A stretch of 64,000 nt of DNA from JAAUTT01 sp963846585 (GCA_963846585.1 CAWJWO010000002.1:124001-188000), one strand, 5' to 3'; counted from the stretch's first letter, positions 52,278-61,670 are shown. Notes: a model not told the origin generated them from the letters alone. Translations and numbers: made by a program.

Positions 52278-53552
52278 CTAAAATTTTGAAGTTGTAAAAC
52301 TTTCAACTTTTGATTCTGTATTTATTGCATTTGAATTATTGGTTACTATTTTCCAATAATACTTTGTATTGGATTGTAAATTATCAATAGTTGAACTATG
52401 ACTAACATTTGACTGTGTTTGAGGTAAAATAGTTAAATCTTTTTCACATCCTGCTATTATTACAAAACAAAATACCACTATTAGCTTTAAGTTTTTATTC
52501 TTTTTGATACCAAATATCATTATTAATAAGATTATTGAATAAAAAATACTAAATCCTGCATTTTGAATTTTAGTATCAGAATAGTTAATAATAGTTGGAT
52601 TTGAAAACTGGTCATTTGTTGCAAGCCATATTTTATAAATAGATGCATCTCCAACCCATTTTAACTCAACTGATGAAGAATTAACTAGTGTATTTGAAAC
52701 AGGATATTCCGCTTTAATCCTTGAAAAAAGTCCAGGTAGTTTAAAAAAACGGCATCCTTTAGCTAATTCCTTATTAATATCCAATATTAATACTTCTTCG
52801 AAGTTGTAATAATTATAAACATAGACTTTACCATTTTTTAAATCAAATACATTTGAATAAATGGTTGGACTCAAATCACCGTTGTTACCTGCAGTCTGTA
52901 ATACTTTACTAAATAACTCAACAGAAATTGAATCTTTATCTCTTAATGTTTCATCTATGAACTGGTATCTTGGATCTTCTATAAACCTATACATTTTAGG
53001 ATTATTTAGATATGCATTTAAAAAATTTGTTGCTATTTGATAGTTTCCTGTCTTTTTAATGAATGCGAGGCTATCATTATTACTCCTTTCAATAACAACA
53101 GAATTACCGAAACGATCACCAATAAGAATATGAGCCCCTCCAAAACCGGGTTCGTTATACTTTTTAAACCACTTAATGGCATCGTCAACTGTTGTACAAT
53201 ATTCCTCCATCGTATCGTCCAATACACCATTATAATACTGTGTACCCAAAACGTGAAAATTAGGGTCCCTGGTGCTTATATTAGCCCAGGCATAAAACAA
53301 GCCCTGATCGTTAACCCCGCCATATGGACAAAAATCTAAACCCCAATCATTAAAACCAAATACAATTCGTCCATTGCGGCCATTTTGTGAAGGAATAAAT
53401 TTAATCATACTATTTATGTTATCCCAATCTTCACTATTAGATCCCAAAATCGAATTTCCGATATTTGCATAGAACATTGAACAGGACTCAACTCTGATGT
53501 TAAATGTTATAGAATAAAAAATAAATCCAGTAATTAATATTACTTTTTTCAT
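52278..53552 (-). CDS. Linear-amide C-N hydrolase (choloylglycine hydrolase/NAAA-like Ntn enzyme)
   Basis: A 424-residue secreted enzyme. Signal peptide about 1-23, after which C24 (VES-CSMFYAN) would become the N-terminal nucleophile, the hallmark of Ntn hydrolases. NSEDWDN (39-45), GGVNDQGLFYAWANI (about 78-92) and FGGAHILIGDRFGNSVVIER (137-156) match the family, which cleaves linear amides such as bile-salt conjugates, penicillin V or N-acyl amides. The C-terminal half of the protein is odd: a fibronectin-III-like domain (about 284-424) is split by two membrane-like segments (332-349 and 355-369), the second ending in a lipobox-like IIAGC. Substrate unknown. Confidence 0.78.
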   Translation of the reverse strand: MKKVILITGFIFYSITFNIRVESCSMFYANIGNSILGSNSEDWDNINSMIKFIPSQNGRNGRIVFGFNDWGLDFCPYGGVNDQGLFYAWANISTRDPNFHVLGTQYYNGVLDDTMEEYCTTVDDAIKWFKKYNEPGFGGAHILIGDRFGNSVVIERSNNDSLAFIKKTGNYQIATNFLNAYLNNPKMYRFIEDPRYQFIDETLRDKDSISVELFSKVLQTAGNNGDLSPTIYSNVFDLKNGKVYVYNYYNFEEVLILDINKELAKGCRFFKLPGLFSRIKAEYPVSNTLVNSSSVELKWVGDASIYKIWLATNDQFSNPTIINYSDTKIQNAGFSIFYSIILLIMIFGIKKNKNLKLIVVFCFVIIAGCEKDLTILPQTQSNVSHSSTIDNLQSNTKYYWKIVTNNSNAINTESKVESFTTSKF

Positions 53553-53556
53553 GTTC

Positions 53557-54141
53557 TTATTTATTAAATTTTATTCCGATTAAAAATGAAAATGTTGAAT
53601 TTCGTAAATCAAGTTTTAAATCACTATTATCAAATGGTATTAAGCCATAATTATATCTCATTCCAAATGATATTTTCCATATATCAATACCAAAACCTGA
53701 TACCATTCCTAAATCGACATTTTTAACATCAGTAAGGTTCCCTCCCCCTGTGCTTAATGCCAAAGCATTATAATCGAAAGCTACACCAAACTCTAAATAT
53801 GGAGTTATTATTTTATCAGTAAAAAAGTTCATTTTTATCATCAAAGGTACATCCAAATAAAAGAAAAAAACATCTACATATACATCACTAATTGTATTTA
53901 TTTCAGTTCCTCTTGAAGCAAATGCGATATTTGATAGCAATGAAAACCTTGAGTTAATGGGATAATTGACAATACCACCAAGGTAAAATCCAGGAATTGA
54001 ACTTAATCCTAACCCGGATTTATCACTGCCAATAAATGTTGAGTTGTTATAACCTATAGTTATTCCTGTTTGAAGATTTTGTTGTGCGAAGCTATTTGCG
54101 AATAGCAATAAAAAACAAAAGTTGGTTATTGTCTTTTTCAT
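53557..54141 (-). CDS. Outer-membrane beta-barrel protein (porin/PorT-like family)
   Basis: A 194-residue protein with signal peptide (1-19, SFAQQ) and regular amphipathic strands: LQTGITIGYNNST, FYLGGIVNYPINSRFSLLSNIAF, LDVPLMIKMNF, TPYLEFGVAFDYN, GFGIDIWKISFGMRYNYGL and FSFLIGIKF. This is the common 8-stranded OMP_b-brl_2 type of Bacteroidetes. Unlike the gene at 14355 it has no context for a type IX role. It lies 4 nt before the amidohydrolase gene, so both are probably co-transcribed. Confidence 0.8.
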   Translation of the reverse strand: MKKTITNFCFLLLFANSFAQQNLQTGITIGYNNSTFIGSDKSGLGLSSIPGFYLGGIVNYPINSRFSLLSNIAFASRGTEINTISDVYVDVFFFYLDVPLMIKMNFFTDKIITPYLEFGVAFDYNALALSTGGGNLTDVKNVDLGMVSGFGIDIWKISFGMRYNYGLIPFDNSDLKLDLRNSTFSFLIGIKFNK

Positions 54142-54196
54142 AAAATTGTATTTTACATTTAGAAGTATATGATCGAAAGTTTACTTACAAATCATT

Positions 54197-55192
54197 TTAA
54201 TCAATACAACTTACATTAATAAACGGGTATATACTTTGAAGAAAATTTTTGAATCCTCTGAGAAATTCTTCTATATCAAGTCTTTTTCTACCTTCAACCT
54301 GAACATTCTTTAAATGCAGGTACCCACCCCTGACTGCAATCTTTAAATATTTTTTCTCATCTGTAATAATATTTCCGTGAGTGAGGGCATGACCGGCAAA
54401 TTCTTTTTGTGTTTCAAAAATTTTAATTGAAAACTTCTGTTGGCCGTCAGCTTTGGTGAAAACTGTCCAGGCTGCCGGATAAGGGCTTAACCCCCGGATA
54501 AAATCGTGAATTTTATTAATATCATTATCCCAGTTAATTCTGCAAGTTTCCTTTACAATTTTCGGAGCATATTTTAATGACTTACCCGACAAATTAACTG
54601 TTTGTTCAGTTAGTTTGAAGTTCCTGTTCTTAATTGCAATCACTGTTTTAACAAGTAAATCAGCTCCTGCAATCATTAACTTATCGTGTAAAGTACCAGC
54701 ATTATCACCAGGTAAAATATCAACCTTTTCTGAAAATATTATTTTACCTGTATCAATATCTTTATCAATTAAAAATGTTGTAACCCCTGTTTTTGTCTCA
54801 CCATTGATAATAGCCCAGTTTATTGGGGCTGCACCCCTGTAATCAGGCAAAAGTGAAGCATGAAGGTTAATTGTACCATCAGGTGGCATACTCCAGATAA
54901 CTTCCGGCAACATTCTAAATGCAACTACTACGTTTAAATCTGCCTTAAGATTTCTCAGGTCATTGATAAATATTTCATCCCTTAATTTTTCAGGAACAAG
55001 GACAGGTATATTACGTAAAACAGCAAATGATTTTACATCCGATTCCTTATTTAACAGGCCCCGTCCCTGTGGTTTATCAGGAGCAGTAACTACACCGGCA
55101 ATATTTACTCTTGCTTCCAGCAATGCCCTTAATGAAGCAACGGCAAATTCAGGAGTACCCATAAACACTACCCTGAAATCATTTACAGACAT
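54197..55192 (-). CDS. fmt: Methionyl-tRNA formyltransferase
   Basis: A 331-residue enzyme formylating initiator Met-tRNA with 10-formyl-THF. Signature blocks: VVFMGTPEFAVASLRAL (8-24), APDKPQGRG, INLHASLLPDYRGAAPINWAI (about 108-128, with N109 and H111), TGVTTFLIDKDIDTGKII (with catalytic Asp) and a C-terminal tRNA-binding domain from about 205. Last gene of the lptF/G-GT4-GT2-ribBA-fmt operon, starting 1 nt after ribBA. No def gene lies next to it. Confidence 0.95.
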   Translation of the reverse strand: MSVNDFRVVFMGTPEFAVASLRALLEARVNIAGVVTAPDKPQGRGLLNKESDVKSFAVLRNIPVLVPEKLRDEIFINDLRNLKADLNVVVAFRMLPEVIWSMPPDGTINLHASLLPDYRGAAPINWAIINGETKTGVTTFLIDKDIDTGKIIFSEKVDILPGDNAGTLHDKLMIAGADLLVKTVIAIKNRNFKLTEQTVNLSGKSLKYAPKIVKETCRINWDNDINKIHDFIRGLSPYPAAWTVFTKADGQQKFSIKIFETQKEFAGHALTHGNIITDEKKYLKIAVRGGYLHLKNVQVEGRKRLDIEEFLRGFKNFLQSIYPFINVSCID

Positions 55193-55193
55193 A

Positions 55194-56429
55194 TTACCTC
55201 TTATTTTTATTGGTTAATTCCAGATTATGGCCCATCTTGTTCTTTTTTGTCTGCAAATAAAATTTATTATAAAGATTAGGTTCAACTTCAAGGGGAATAT
55301 TTTCAACTATATGTAATCCGTATCCTTCAAGGGCAGCTCTTTTTACAGGATTATTAGTCATTAAACGTATCTTGCCGAGACCCAGTGCACGTAAAATGCT
55401 TGCACCAACACCATAATTCCGTTCATCGGCTTCAAAACCCAGCTCAATATTGGCTTCAACCGTATCAAGCCCTTCTTCCTGAAGTTTATAAGCCTGCATC
55501 TTATGAAACAGGCCAATACCTCTTCCTTCCTGCTGCAGGTAAACTATTACACCTTTTCCTTCCTTTTCAATCAGTCGCATAGCCTGGTGCAGCTGATCAC
55601 CACAATCGCACCGGTATGAACCGAAGATATCTCCGGTCATACACGATGAATGTACACGAACCAGTATAGGTTCATTGGCAGCCCATTCCCCTTTATAAAT
55701 AGCAATATGTTCTTTGCCATTTGAAAGCTCGATAAATGAAATCGCTTTAAAATCACCGTATTTTGTAGGCATATTTACTTCATAGCCCTTTTTTATAAGG
55801 GTTTCACGTTCAAGCCTGTATTTTATCAAATCTTCAATCGAAACTAATTTAATACCGAACTTTTCTGAAATCTTGAAAAGTTCAGGCAAACGAGCCATGG
55901 TTCCATCCTCATTCATTATTTCAACCAGCACGCCTCCTGGCAATAGTCCGGCAAGAATAGTAAAATCTACTACAGCTTCAGTATGTCCGGCCCTTATAAG
56001 GACACCATCTTCCCTGGCTTTGAGCGGAAAAATATGGCCCGGGCGGGCCAAATCCGAAGCTTTGGTAGATGGATCAACCAATGCCCTTATAGTTTTAGCC
56101 CTGTCAGATGCTGAAATACCTGTGGTACAACCATTTCCGATTAAATCGACCGATACTGTGAACGGCGTGCCGTGCAAAGCTGTATTATGACCCACCATCA
56201 TATCCAGGTCCAGTTCTTCGCATCGTTTTTCGGGTAATGGCATACATATAAGACCGCGTCCAAAAGTTGCCATAAAATTTACAATTTCAGGTGTAATTTT
56301 TTCGGCAGCCACGATAAAATCTCCTTCATTTTCCCTGTTTTCATCATCAACCACAATAACAAGCTTGCCATTGCGGATATCTTCTATGGCATCAGCTATA
56401 GTATTAAATTTAAACATATTTAATTTCAT
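55194..56429 (-). CDS. ribBA: Bifunctional DHBP synthase / GTP cyclohydrolase II
   Basis: A 411-residue riboflavin enzyme. RibB half (about 1-205): AIEDIRNGKLVIVVDDENRENEGDF with the acidic metal site, FGRGLICMP and GHTEAVVDF; RibA half (about 206-405): HSSCMTGDIFGSYRCDCGDQL with zinc cysteines, QEGRGIGL and LMTNNPVK. The first half forms 3,4-dihydroxybutanone phosphate from ribulose-5-P, the second opens GTP. I start it at 56429 (MKLNMFKFNTI), because a longer frame to 56522 would run through the 3' end of the upstream GT2. Gap to the upstream gene 16 nt, to fmt 1 nt. Confidence 0.95.
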   Translation of the reverse strand: MKLNMFKFNTIADAIEDIRNGKLVIVVDDENRENEGDFIVAAEKITPEIVNFMATFGRGLICMPLPEKRCEELDLDMMVGHNTALHGTPFTVSVDLIGNGCTTGISASDRAKTIRALVDPSTKASDLARPGHIFPLKAREDGVLIRAGHTEAVVDFTILAGLLPGGVLVEIMNEDGTMARLPELFKISEKFGIKLVSIEDLIKYRLERETLIKKGYEVNMPTKYGDFKAISFIELSNGKEHIAIYKGEWAANEPILVRVHSSCMTGDIFGSYRCDCGDQLHQAMRLIEKEGKGVIVYLQQEGRGIGLFHKMQAYKLQEEGLDTVEANIELGFEADERNYGVGASILRALGLGKIRLMTNNPVKRAALEGYGLHIVENIPLEVEPNLYNKFYLQTKKNKMGHNLELTNKNKR

Positions 56430-56445
56430 TGAATATTTTAATTTG

Positions 56446-57606
56446 TTATCGTCGTATAGCCTTCTCCCAATTAATCGATTGCTTGCCTTTTGCATACCTG
56501 AATATCCCCGATAATATTGCATAATTCATTGTTACCAAATAATAGGGCACAAAAATAAATTGTAAACGCGATTTCATATTCCGGAATATCAAACCTATAA
56601 TTGCAAAAAAATAAAAGATAATTTGAATTAATAAAAGAGATAAATATATAACTGACTTGTTATCAATCACAATAATAATATTTAATATAAAACACAAAAT
56701 AAATGCTACAGGCAATACCGTCCATCTTAAAACCTTATGTGACCAATACTGAAATGATAGCATTCCGTATTTAAATATATTCAGCAAGCCTTTCATGCGA
56801 ATTAAGCTCTGTATAGCTCCTGCAGCTATCCTGACTTTTCGTTTAAGTTCCTCCTTTATTGTTACAGATGAGTTTTCAATCGCAACAGCCTGAGGAGCAT
56901 ATTTTATTTTATAACCCCTTGCTGCAATTCCCAATGAAATTACAAAATCATCATTTATTGTATCAGGCTCAACCTTATTAAAAAGTTCCGACCGTATAGC
57001 AAATATTTCACCTGCTGCACTTATGGTTGAATTAATATCAGATTCCATCCTCTTAATAAAAGATTCATATCTCCAGTATATACCTTCACCGGAACTTACA
57101 GCACTATCTGTATTCGATTTTAATATTCTTTTTTCTCCTGATACACATCCGGTTTTTGGATCCCCAAACAGATAAACAATTTGTTTAATCGTATCCCTGC
57201 TAAGGGATGTATTAGCATCAGTAAATACTACAATCGGAGTTGTTACAAATTCCATTCCACGATTTATGGCACCTATTTTCCCATTGCGTTGATCCTGGTG
57301 TAAAACCGTAACATTGTCATTTTTTTGCAGAATCAGGTTAGAGCCATCATTGGATCCATCAGTTACCCATAATTGTACCAGTTTTTCTTTTGGATAATCC
57401 AGATCATTTGAATTAGCCAGTTTTTCATTTATTACATCATTTTCGTTGTAAGCTGCAATAAATAGTGTTACTGATGGTAATTCTGTTTCATGATTATATT
57501 TATTATTTTTAACAAAAAGGTGTATTATCATAAGAACCAAGGTATAACCAATATAAGAATATACAATCGCCCCTAAAAATACCCAAAATAATATTTCGAT
57601 TATCAT
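56446..57606 (-). CDS. Membrane family 2 glycosyltransferase
   Basis: A 386-residue transferase with an N-terminal helix (about 5-28), GT-A domain and C-terminal helices (about 285-370). SVTLFIAAYNENDVI (about 45-59), WVTDGSNDGSN (about 83-93), VVFTDANTSLSRD (DxD, about 126-138), NDDFVISL (about 218-225) and a terminal RKVRIAAGAIQSL (the R-x-x-x-A-A variant of QxxRW) identify it. It resembles synthases that add sugars on the cytosolic face for polysaccharide or glycolipid. It starts 1 nt after the GT4 gene and precedes ribBA. Confidence 0.88.
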   Translation of the reverse strand: MIIEILFWVFLGAIVYSYIGYTLVLMIIHLFVKNNKYNHETELPSVTLFIAAYNENDVINEKLANSNDLDYPKEKLVQLWVTDGSNDGSNLILQKNDNVTVLHQDQRNGKIGAINRGMEFVTTPIVVFTDANTSLSRDTIKQIVYLFGDPKTGCVSGEKRILKSNTDSAVSSGEGIYWRYESFIKRMESDINSTISAAGEIFAIRSELFNKVEPDTINDDFVISLGIAARGYKIKYAPQAVAIENSSVTIKEELKRKVRIAAGAIQSLIRMKGLLNIFKYGMLSFQYWSHKVLRWTVLPVAFILCFILNIIIVIDNKSVIYLSLLLIQIIFYFFAIIGLIFRNMKSRLQFIFVPYYLVTMNYAILSGIFRYAKGKQSINWEKAIRR

Positions 57607-57607
57607 A

Positions 57608-58804
57608 TTACAGGCTCCCGATGAATTTTAATAAATTATCAATTATTTTATTGTTATCATATTTTTGAATAACAAGTTCCCGTGCATTTTTACAAATTTC
57701 ATTATAAAAATCATTTTTTTGGCATAATTCCAAAATACAATCTGAAAATTCTTCAGGAGTATCAGCAATAAGAATATTTTGCCTGTGAGTTATATCAATC
57801 CCCTCTGCACCTATGGAGGTTGAAACAATTGCTTTACCGAGATAAAGGCTTTCAATTATTTTAACCCTCATACCACTCCCTGAGAAAAGAGGAACTATCA
57901 TTATTGCATATTTATTTAAAAATTGATAGGCATCATTCACTTCCCCAAAATAATTTATATTTGAAATATTAATCCTTTTAACCAGCCAATCCGGTGCATT
58001 TCTACCTGCAACATGCAGTTGAATGTCCTTATTATGCCTCGATATTATTGGCCACACATTTTCAATAAACCACATCAAACCTTGCTGATTGGGGATCCAA
58101 TCCAGGGCTCCGATAAAACAAAGTGACGGATATTTTATTGTATCATAAGTATTTGACTCTTTGATACTGATTCCTGCAGGTACTATATATACCGGTTTAA
58201 AATTACCAAATTTAGCAAACACTTCCGAATCTCTTTTAGTAATTGGAATAAGAGCCGTATAGTTATTAATTATGCTTATTTCAAACTTTTTTAATCTTTT
58301 TGCCAGGTTTAATAAATAAAATCTTTTAATAAGGTTTTTTTCAGTTAAGGCAATCCTTTCCCAAATTTCTGATTCAATATTATGAGCCCTGTAACATATA
58401 ATAGCATCGGTATAATTTTTTATAACCGGGATATAAGGGGTGACATACAAACCTTCAATCTGTACCATATCAAATTTTTGATGCTTAAGAATATCAATTA
58501 AAGCATATTCAAGCTTTCGTGAGTAAAACCTTTTAATATGGTAAGGTTTTGTTGAAAATATGAAATTTATAAGGGCCTTAAAAAGTTTTATTCCAGTATC
58601 AACATTAACTAACTTAATAGTTGTTCGTTCAGGCAATAACTTACTGATTTTTTCAGGATCAGCAAAATGCTTTGGAGTATTAATTGCCAGAATAGAAATT
58701 GAATGCCCAAAATCAGAATAGCCCTGAATTATAGAAGATATAGCTATTGAACCTCCATCTGTGGGAGGATAAGGGGATTTACTGCATAATTGTAAAATTG
58801 TCAT
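57608..58804 (-). CDS. GT4-type glycosyltransferase (GT-B fold)
   Basis: A 398-residue transferase with two Rossmann-like halves. N-terminal SPYPPTDGGSIAIS (about 9-22, donor/acceptor loop); C-terminal FIGALDWIPNQQGLMWFIENVWP (about 230-252), the MIVPLFSGSGMRVKIIESLYLGKAIVSTSIGAEGI block (about 302-336) with the E-x7-E type nucleotide-sugar site. Resembles family 4 enzymes. Start ATG overlaps the upstream lptF/G stop by 1 nt. It likely modifies an envelope glycoconjugate; substrate not known. Confidence 0.88.
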   Translation of the reverse strand: MTILQLCSKSPYPPTDGGSIAISSIIQGYSDFGHSISILAINTPKHFADPEKISKLLPERTTIKLVNVDTGIKLFKALINFIFSTKPYHIKRFYSRKLEYALIDILKHQKFDMVQIEGLYVTPYIPVIKNYTDAIICYRAHNIESEIWERIALTEKNLIKRFYLLNLAKRLKKFEISIINNYTALIPITKRDSEVFAKFGNFKPVYIVPAGISIKESNTYDTIKYPSLCFIGALDWIPNQQGLMWFIENVWPIISRHNKDIQLHVAGRNAPDWLVKRINISNINYFGEVNDAYQFLNKYAIMIVPLFSGSGMRVKIIESLYLGKAIVSTSIGAEGIDITHRQNILIADTPEEFSDCILELCQKNDFYNEICKNARELVIQKYDNNKIIDNLLKFIGSL

Positions 58805-60282
58805 TAACTGCTAATCTTATTTTTGCTTTTTATAAATCTTCCTGTAATATTTTTAATTACTATCAGGTACTGATCAGGATTAAACATTGAAGATTCTCTT
58901 GTTGCCCTGTTTGTAAGATATATTCCTATAGGAAGAAGTACCAATGAAGATATCCACATTCCCACAATAGTATTCATATCACCCTCCCGGGCAAATTTTT
59001 CACCAAACAGTGATATAATGTAATAAATAACAAAAAAAAGAACAGATATTACTACCGGCATTCCCAGTCCTCCTTTGCGAATTATAGCCCCTAAAGGCGC
59101 CCCGATAAAAAAGAATATAAAACAGGCAGCTGATAAAGTAAATTTTCTCCACCATTCAATGTCGTATCTTCGCATTCTCTTATCAGTTGCATCGGTATTC
59201 ATATTACTGGATAATATTGCAGATTTGGCTTCCCTGGAATAAGATAATGCTTCATTTATTAAGGTTGATTTATCTGACAATGATAATGTTTGAAATAAAC
59301 TGTCAAAATCCTGTTTTTTAACAGGCTTGTTTTTTATTGAGTCAGGTATCGGAGTAAGTGTTTTTTGAAATATTTTATTCCTGAACAGATAGCTTTTTGA
59401 GATAATTTGACAGAGACCTGAAGATTTGAGGTTTATATCGTTCTTCATTGAGTCGCTTACAATATTTAACTGATGTAAGCTAAGCATTTTATAACTTTGC
59501 CTGTATAAATTTTCATCTGTATGGATAAGGTCAAATCCTATCAGTTTAATCCTTATTTCCTCCTTATTAAAATGATCCCTTCGAAAAGGGTATGTTTTTT
59601 TATTATTTCTGTCATGTTGATTATTATTCTCTTCACTATAATTATATCCGTTAAACAAGGTTACCAATAAAAATTGTTTGTCGGAAGTCATCTTGATAAA
59701 ACCCGAATCAGCATCAGTAACATCAGTGTTCCCATTATTTTTTGTATGATCGTAGATTTTAATTTGTCGCATAAGACTGGTTTTATAGTCCTTTTTCCCG
59801 ATTCGGATACTATAACCTTCAATACCATTATAAAATATACCTTCTTTAATCTGAAGTTCAGGTTTTTTATGTGTTATATCCACTATGAGGGCAGTCATTT
59901 TCAGATTAGCAATTGGCAGGACATAGTTTGAAAATAAAAAGGCTAATATTGATATTAAAAAACAAAAAATAATAAGGGGATAAACAATTCTGTTTAAAGA
60001 TATTCCCGAAGCTTTAAGGGCAATAAGCTCAAAGTTTTCACCCAGATCACCCATAGTCATCAGAGATGCCAGCAAAACAGCAAGCGGAGCAGCCATAGGT
60101 ACCAGGCTGGCAGAAGTAAATAACATCAGCTTGGATAGTACGCCAATTTGAAGGCCTTTACCCGCCAGATCGTCTATATACTTCCAAAGGAATTGCATCA
60201 AAAGAAGAAAGACAACTATAAAAAAGGTAAGTGCAAAAGGCCCTAAAAATGAAGTTATTATAAATTTATGCAGTCGCTTCAC
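58804..60282 (-). CDS. LptF/LptG family permease (YjgP/YjgQ)
   Basis: A 492-residue inner-membrane protein. N-terminal helices (about 10-35, 45-75, 98-122), a periplasmic beta-jellyroll-like middle (about 125-370) and C-terminal helices (about 375-395, 403-425, 432-455). It is the permease that pulls LPS from the inner membrane with LptB and hands it to the Lpt bridge. The FLWKYIDDLAGKGLQ and ISLNRIVYPL segments are conserved in the family. The start is GTG (60282); a TAACTTTG box lies 32 nt upstream. First gene of the five-gene leftward operon. F or G cannot be told apart by eye. Confidence 0.9.
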   Translation of the reverse strand: MKRLHKFIITSFLGPFALTFFIVVFLLLMQFLWKYIDDLAGKGLQIGVLSKLMLFTSASLVPMAAPLAVLLASLMTMGDLGENFELIALKASGISLNRIVYPLIIFCFLISILAFLFSNYVLPIANLKMTALIVDITHKKPELQIKEGIFYNGIEGYSIRIGKKDYKTSLMRQIKIYDHTKNNGNTDVTDADSGFIKMTSDKQFLLVTLFNGYNYSEENNNQHDRNNKKTYPFRRDHFNKEEIRIKLIGFDLIHTDENLYRQSYKMLSLHQLNIVSDSMKNDINLKSSGLCQIISKSYLFRNKIFQKTLTPIPDSIKNKPVKKQDFDSLFQTLSLSDKSTLINEALSYSREAKSAILSSNMNTDATDKRMRRYDIEWWRKFTLSAACFIFFFIGAPLGAIIRKGGLGMPVVISVLFFVIYYIISLFGEKFAREGDMNTIVGMWISSLVLLPIGIYLTNRATRESSMFNPDQYLIVIKNITGRFIKSKNKISS

Positions 60283-60314
60283 GATTCAAAGGAAATGTAT
60301 AATATAAACGGCGA

Positions 60315-60322
60315 CAAAGTTA
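60315..60322 (-). promoter_or_regulatory. Probable promoter -7 box (TAACTTTG) for the lptF/G operon
   Basis: Exact TAnnTTTG match on the minus strand, 32 nt before the GTG start, lying between the START-like gene and lptF/G. Confidence 0.55.
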
Positions 60323-60329
60323 AGATTAT

Positions 60330-60707
60330 TTATACACCGACGCAATGTTTTAAAGTTGATACCTGAGAGTTCCATAAGTCAATGGCCTCTATTTTTTCCT
60401 CTTCTTCGGCAAAATCAGTTATAAGTAAAGCTAAATCGCCGGTAAGTTCATCAATCATAATCCTGAATTCAAAATAGGTATTTTCTTCTATATCATCACA
60501 CCAATGGAACCTCACGTAGGCATTATCCTTTTTTATTTTTACTTCGGCTTTTTGAAATGTTCCATCCCAATAAAAAATAAAGTATTTACCGTCAATGTCG
60601 ACATTATCTGCAAACCACTCCGAAAGCCCGCCAGGTGTGCTTAATCGCGGGAATAGCAATAAAGGTGAGCAATTCAAAGGGTATTCCAATATAAATTTAA
60701 CTTTCAT
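60330..60707 (-). CDS. START-like domain protein (AHSA1-type, Bacteroidetes)
   Basis: A 125-residue soluble protein. The pattern FILEYPLNCSPLLLFPRLSTPGGLSEWFADNVDIDG (about 4-39), FYWDGTFQKAEV, YVRFHWCDDIEENTYFEFRI and LTGDLALLITDFAEEEE is that of the widespread START-like_AHSA1 family of Bacteroidetes. It should form a helix-grip cavity for a hydrophobic ligand; the ligand is unknown. Start taken at ATG 60707 (MKVKFILEYP), since five upstream residues (from 60722) look unlike the family. It is upstream of, and in line with, the lptF/G operon, which has its own promoter. Confidence 0.8.
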   Translation of the reverse strand: MKVKFILEYPLNCSPLLLFPRLSTPGGLSEWFADNVDIDGKYFIFYWDGTFQKAEVKIKKDNAYVRFHWCDDIEENTYFEFRIMIDELTGDLALLITDFAEEEEKIEAIDLWNSQVSTLKHCVGV

Positions 60708-60772
60708 GGTTTGCTTAAGCATTTTTTGCGATTGCGCAATATAAGAAAAAACCTGCTTAAACCAAATGGTAC

Positions 60773-60816
60773 TTTTTTGTCCCTTTTTTCCAGCCGATGA
60801 AAAAAGGGACGAAAAA
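60773..60816. repeat. Strong 18-bp inverted repeat in the divergent gap
   Basis: Core arms GTCCCTTTTTTC / GAAAAAAGGGAC are a perfect 12-bp stem with an 8-nt loop; flanking T6 and A6 extend the stem to 18 bp with one wobble. It lies between divergent START-like and ICMT-like genes. Confidence 0.8.
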
Positions 60817-60949
60817 AATCTTTGGCAGGCTGAATTAAACTAATAAAATAAATTTAATTTTGATTGATGACAAGGTAAATACAAAAATTAGTGAAATTCA
60901 GGAATTTAAAAAGAAATTTAAAATAAATTAACAAATTATTTGTAATACA

Positions 60950-61531
60950 ATGACCACAATCCCACTAATAGTTGCAATTATACTTGTTTTTATTACACGT
61001 TTTTTAGACCCGTTAATCAGGTATGGAAGTGAAGCAAAAAGTTTAGGAAGAACAGAAAATGATCAAAATTCAACATCGCTGTTAGGTATTCTCAATATTA
61101 TAAATATTTTACTGCTTTTATCCGGTTTCTTCTATAATCGTTATACTATATTTATTTTATTTAGGAATTTATATATTCCGGTATTAGGAAATTTAATATT
61201 GATTTCAGGATTCCTTGTCAGAGTTATTGCAATCAGAACATTAAAAGAATTTTACACAAGGACTTTAAAAATTCAATCCGGTCAAAATTTAGTCGGTACC
61301 GGAATGTATAAGTATATCAGACATCCGGGATATGTCGGAAGTATATTACAATGGTTAGGAGCAGGTATTGCATCCAACAATATTATTGTATTATCATTAA
61401 TTACATTGACTACTCTTACCGTCTATCATTATAGAATTATAAGTGAAGAAAAAATGTTAACTGAAGGATTTGGGAATATTTATAAGGATTATGTGAAGCG
61501 GACAAAAAAGTTGATACCGGGAATATATTAA
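60950..61531 (+). CDS. Isoprenylcysteine carboxyl methyltransferase (ICMT)-like membrane protein
   Basis: A 193-residue inner-membrane protein with four to five helices. The ICMT/PEMT-like C-terminal block LVGTGMYKYIRHPGYVGSILQWLGAGI (about 113-139) and the closing RIISEEKMLTEGFGNIYKDYVKRTKKLIPGIY contain the SAM-binding RHPxY and E-E-x-x-L motifs. Bacterial members methylate unknown, probably lipid-like or small substrates. Stand-alone gene; no partner is evident. Confidence 0.88.
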   Translation: MTTIPLIVAIILVFITRFLDPLIRYGSEAKSLGRTENDQNSTSLLGILNIINILLLLSGFFYNRYTIFILFRNLYIPVLGNLILISGFLVRVIAIRTLKEFYTRTLKIQSGQNLVGTGMYKYIRHPGYVGSILQWLGAGIASNNIIVLSLITLTTLTVYHYRIISEEKMLTEGFGNIYKDYVKRTKKLIPGIY

Positions 61532-61662
61532 TTTATATAATGGAACAAGATTATAGATCGAAAATGACATTTGACTATTAAACAATATATTAGCACTTAT
61601 AAATCCAAATATTGACTGGTTAAAAAAATTTCAAAACAACACATTTAAAAAGAAGAAAACAT

Positions 61663-61670
61663 TATATTTG
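61663..61670 (+). promoter_or_regulatory. Promoter -7 box (TATATTTG) before the tRNA fragment
   Basis: Exact TAnnTTTG match 19 nt upstream of the tRNA 5' end, the spacing expected for a tRNA gene, which suggests the promoter survived when the 3' half was lost. Confidence 0.6.
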
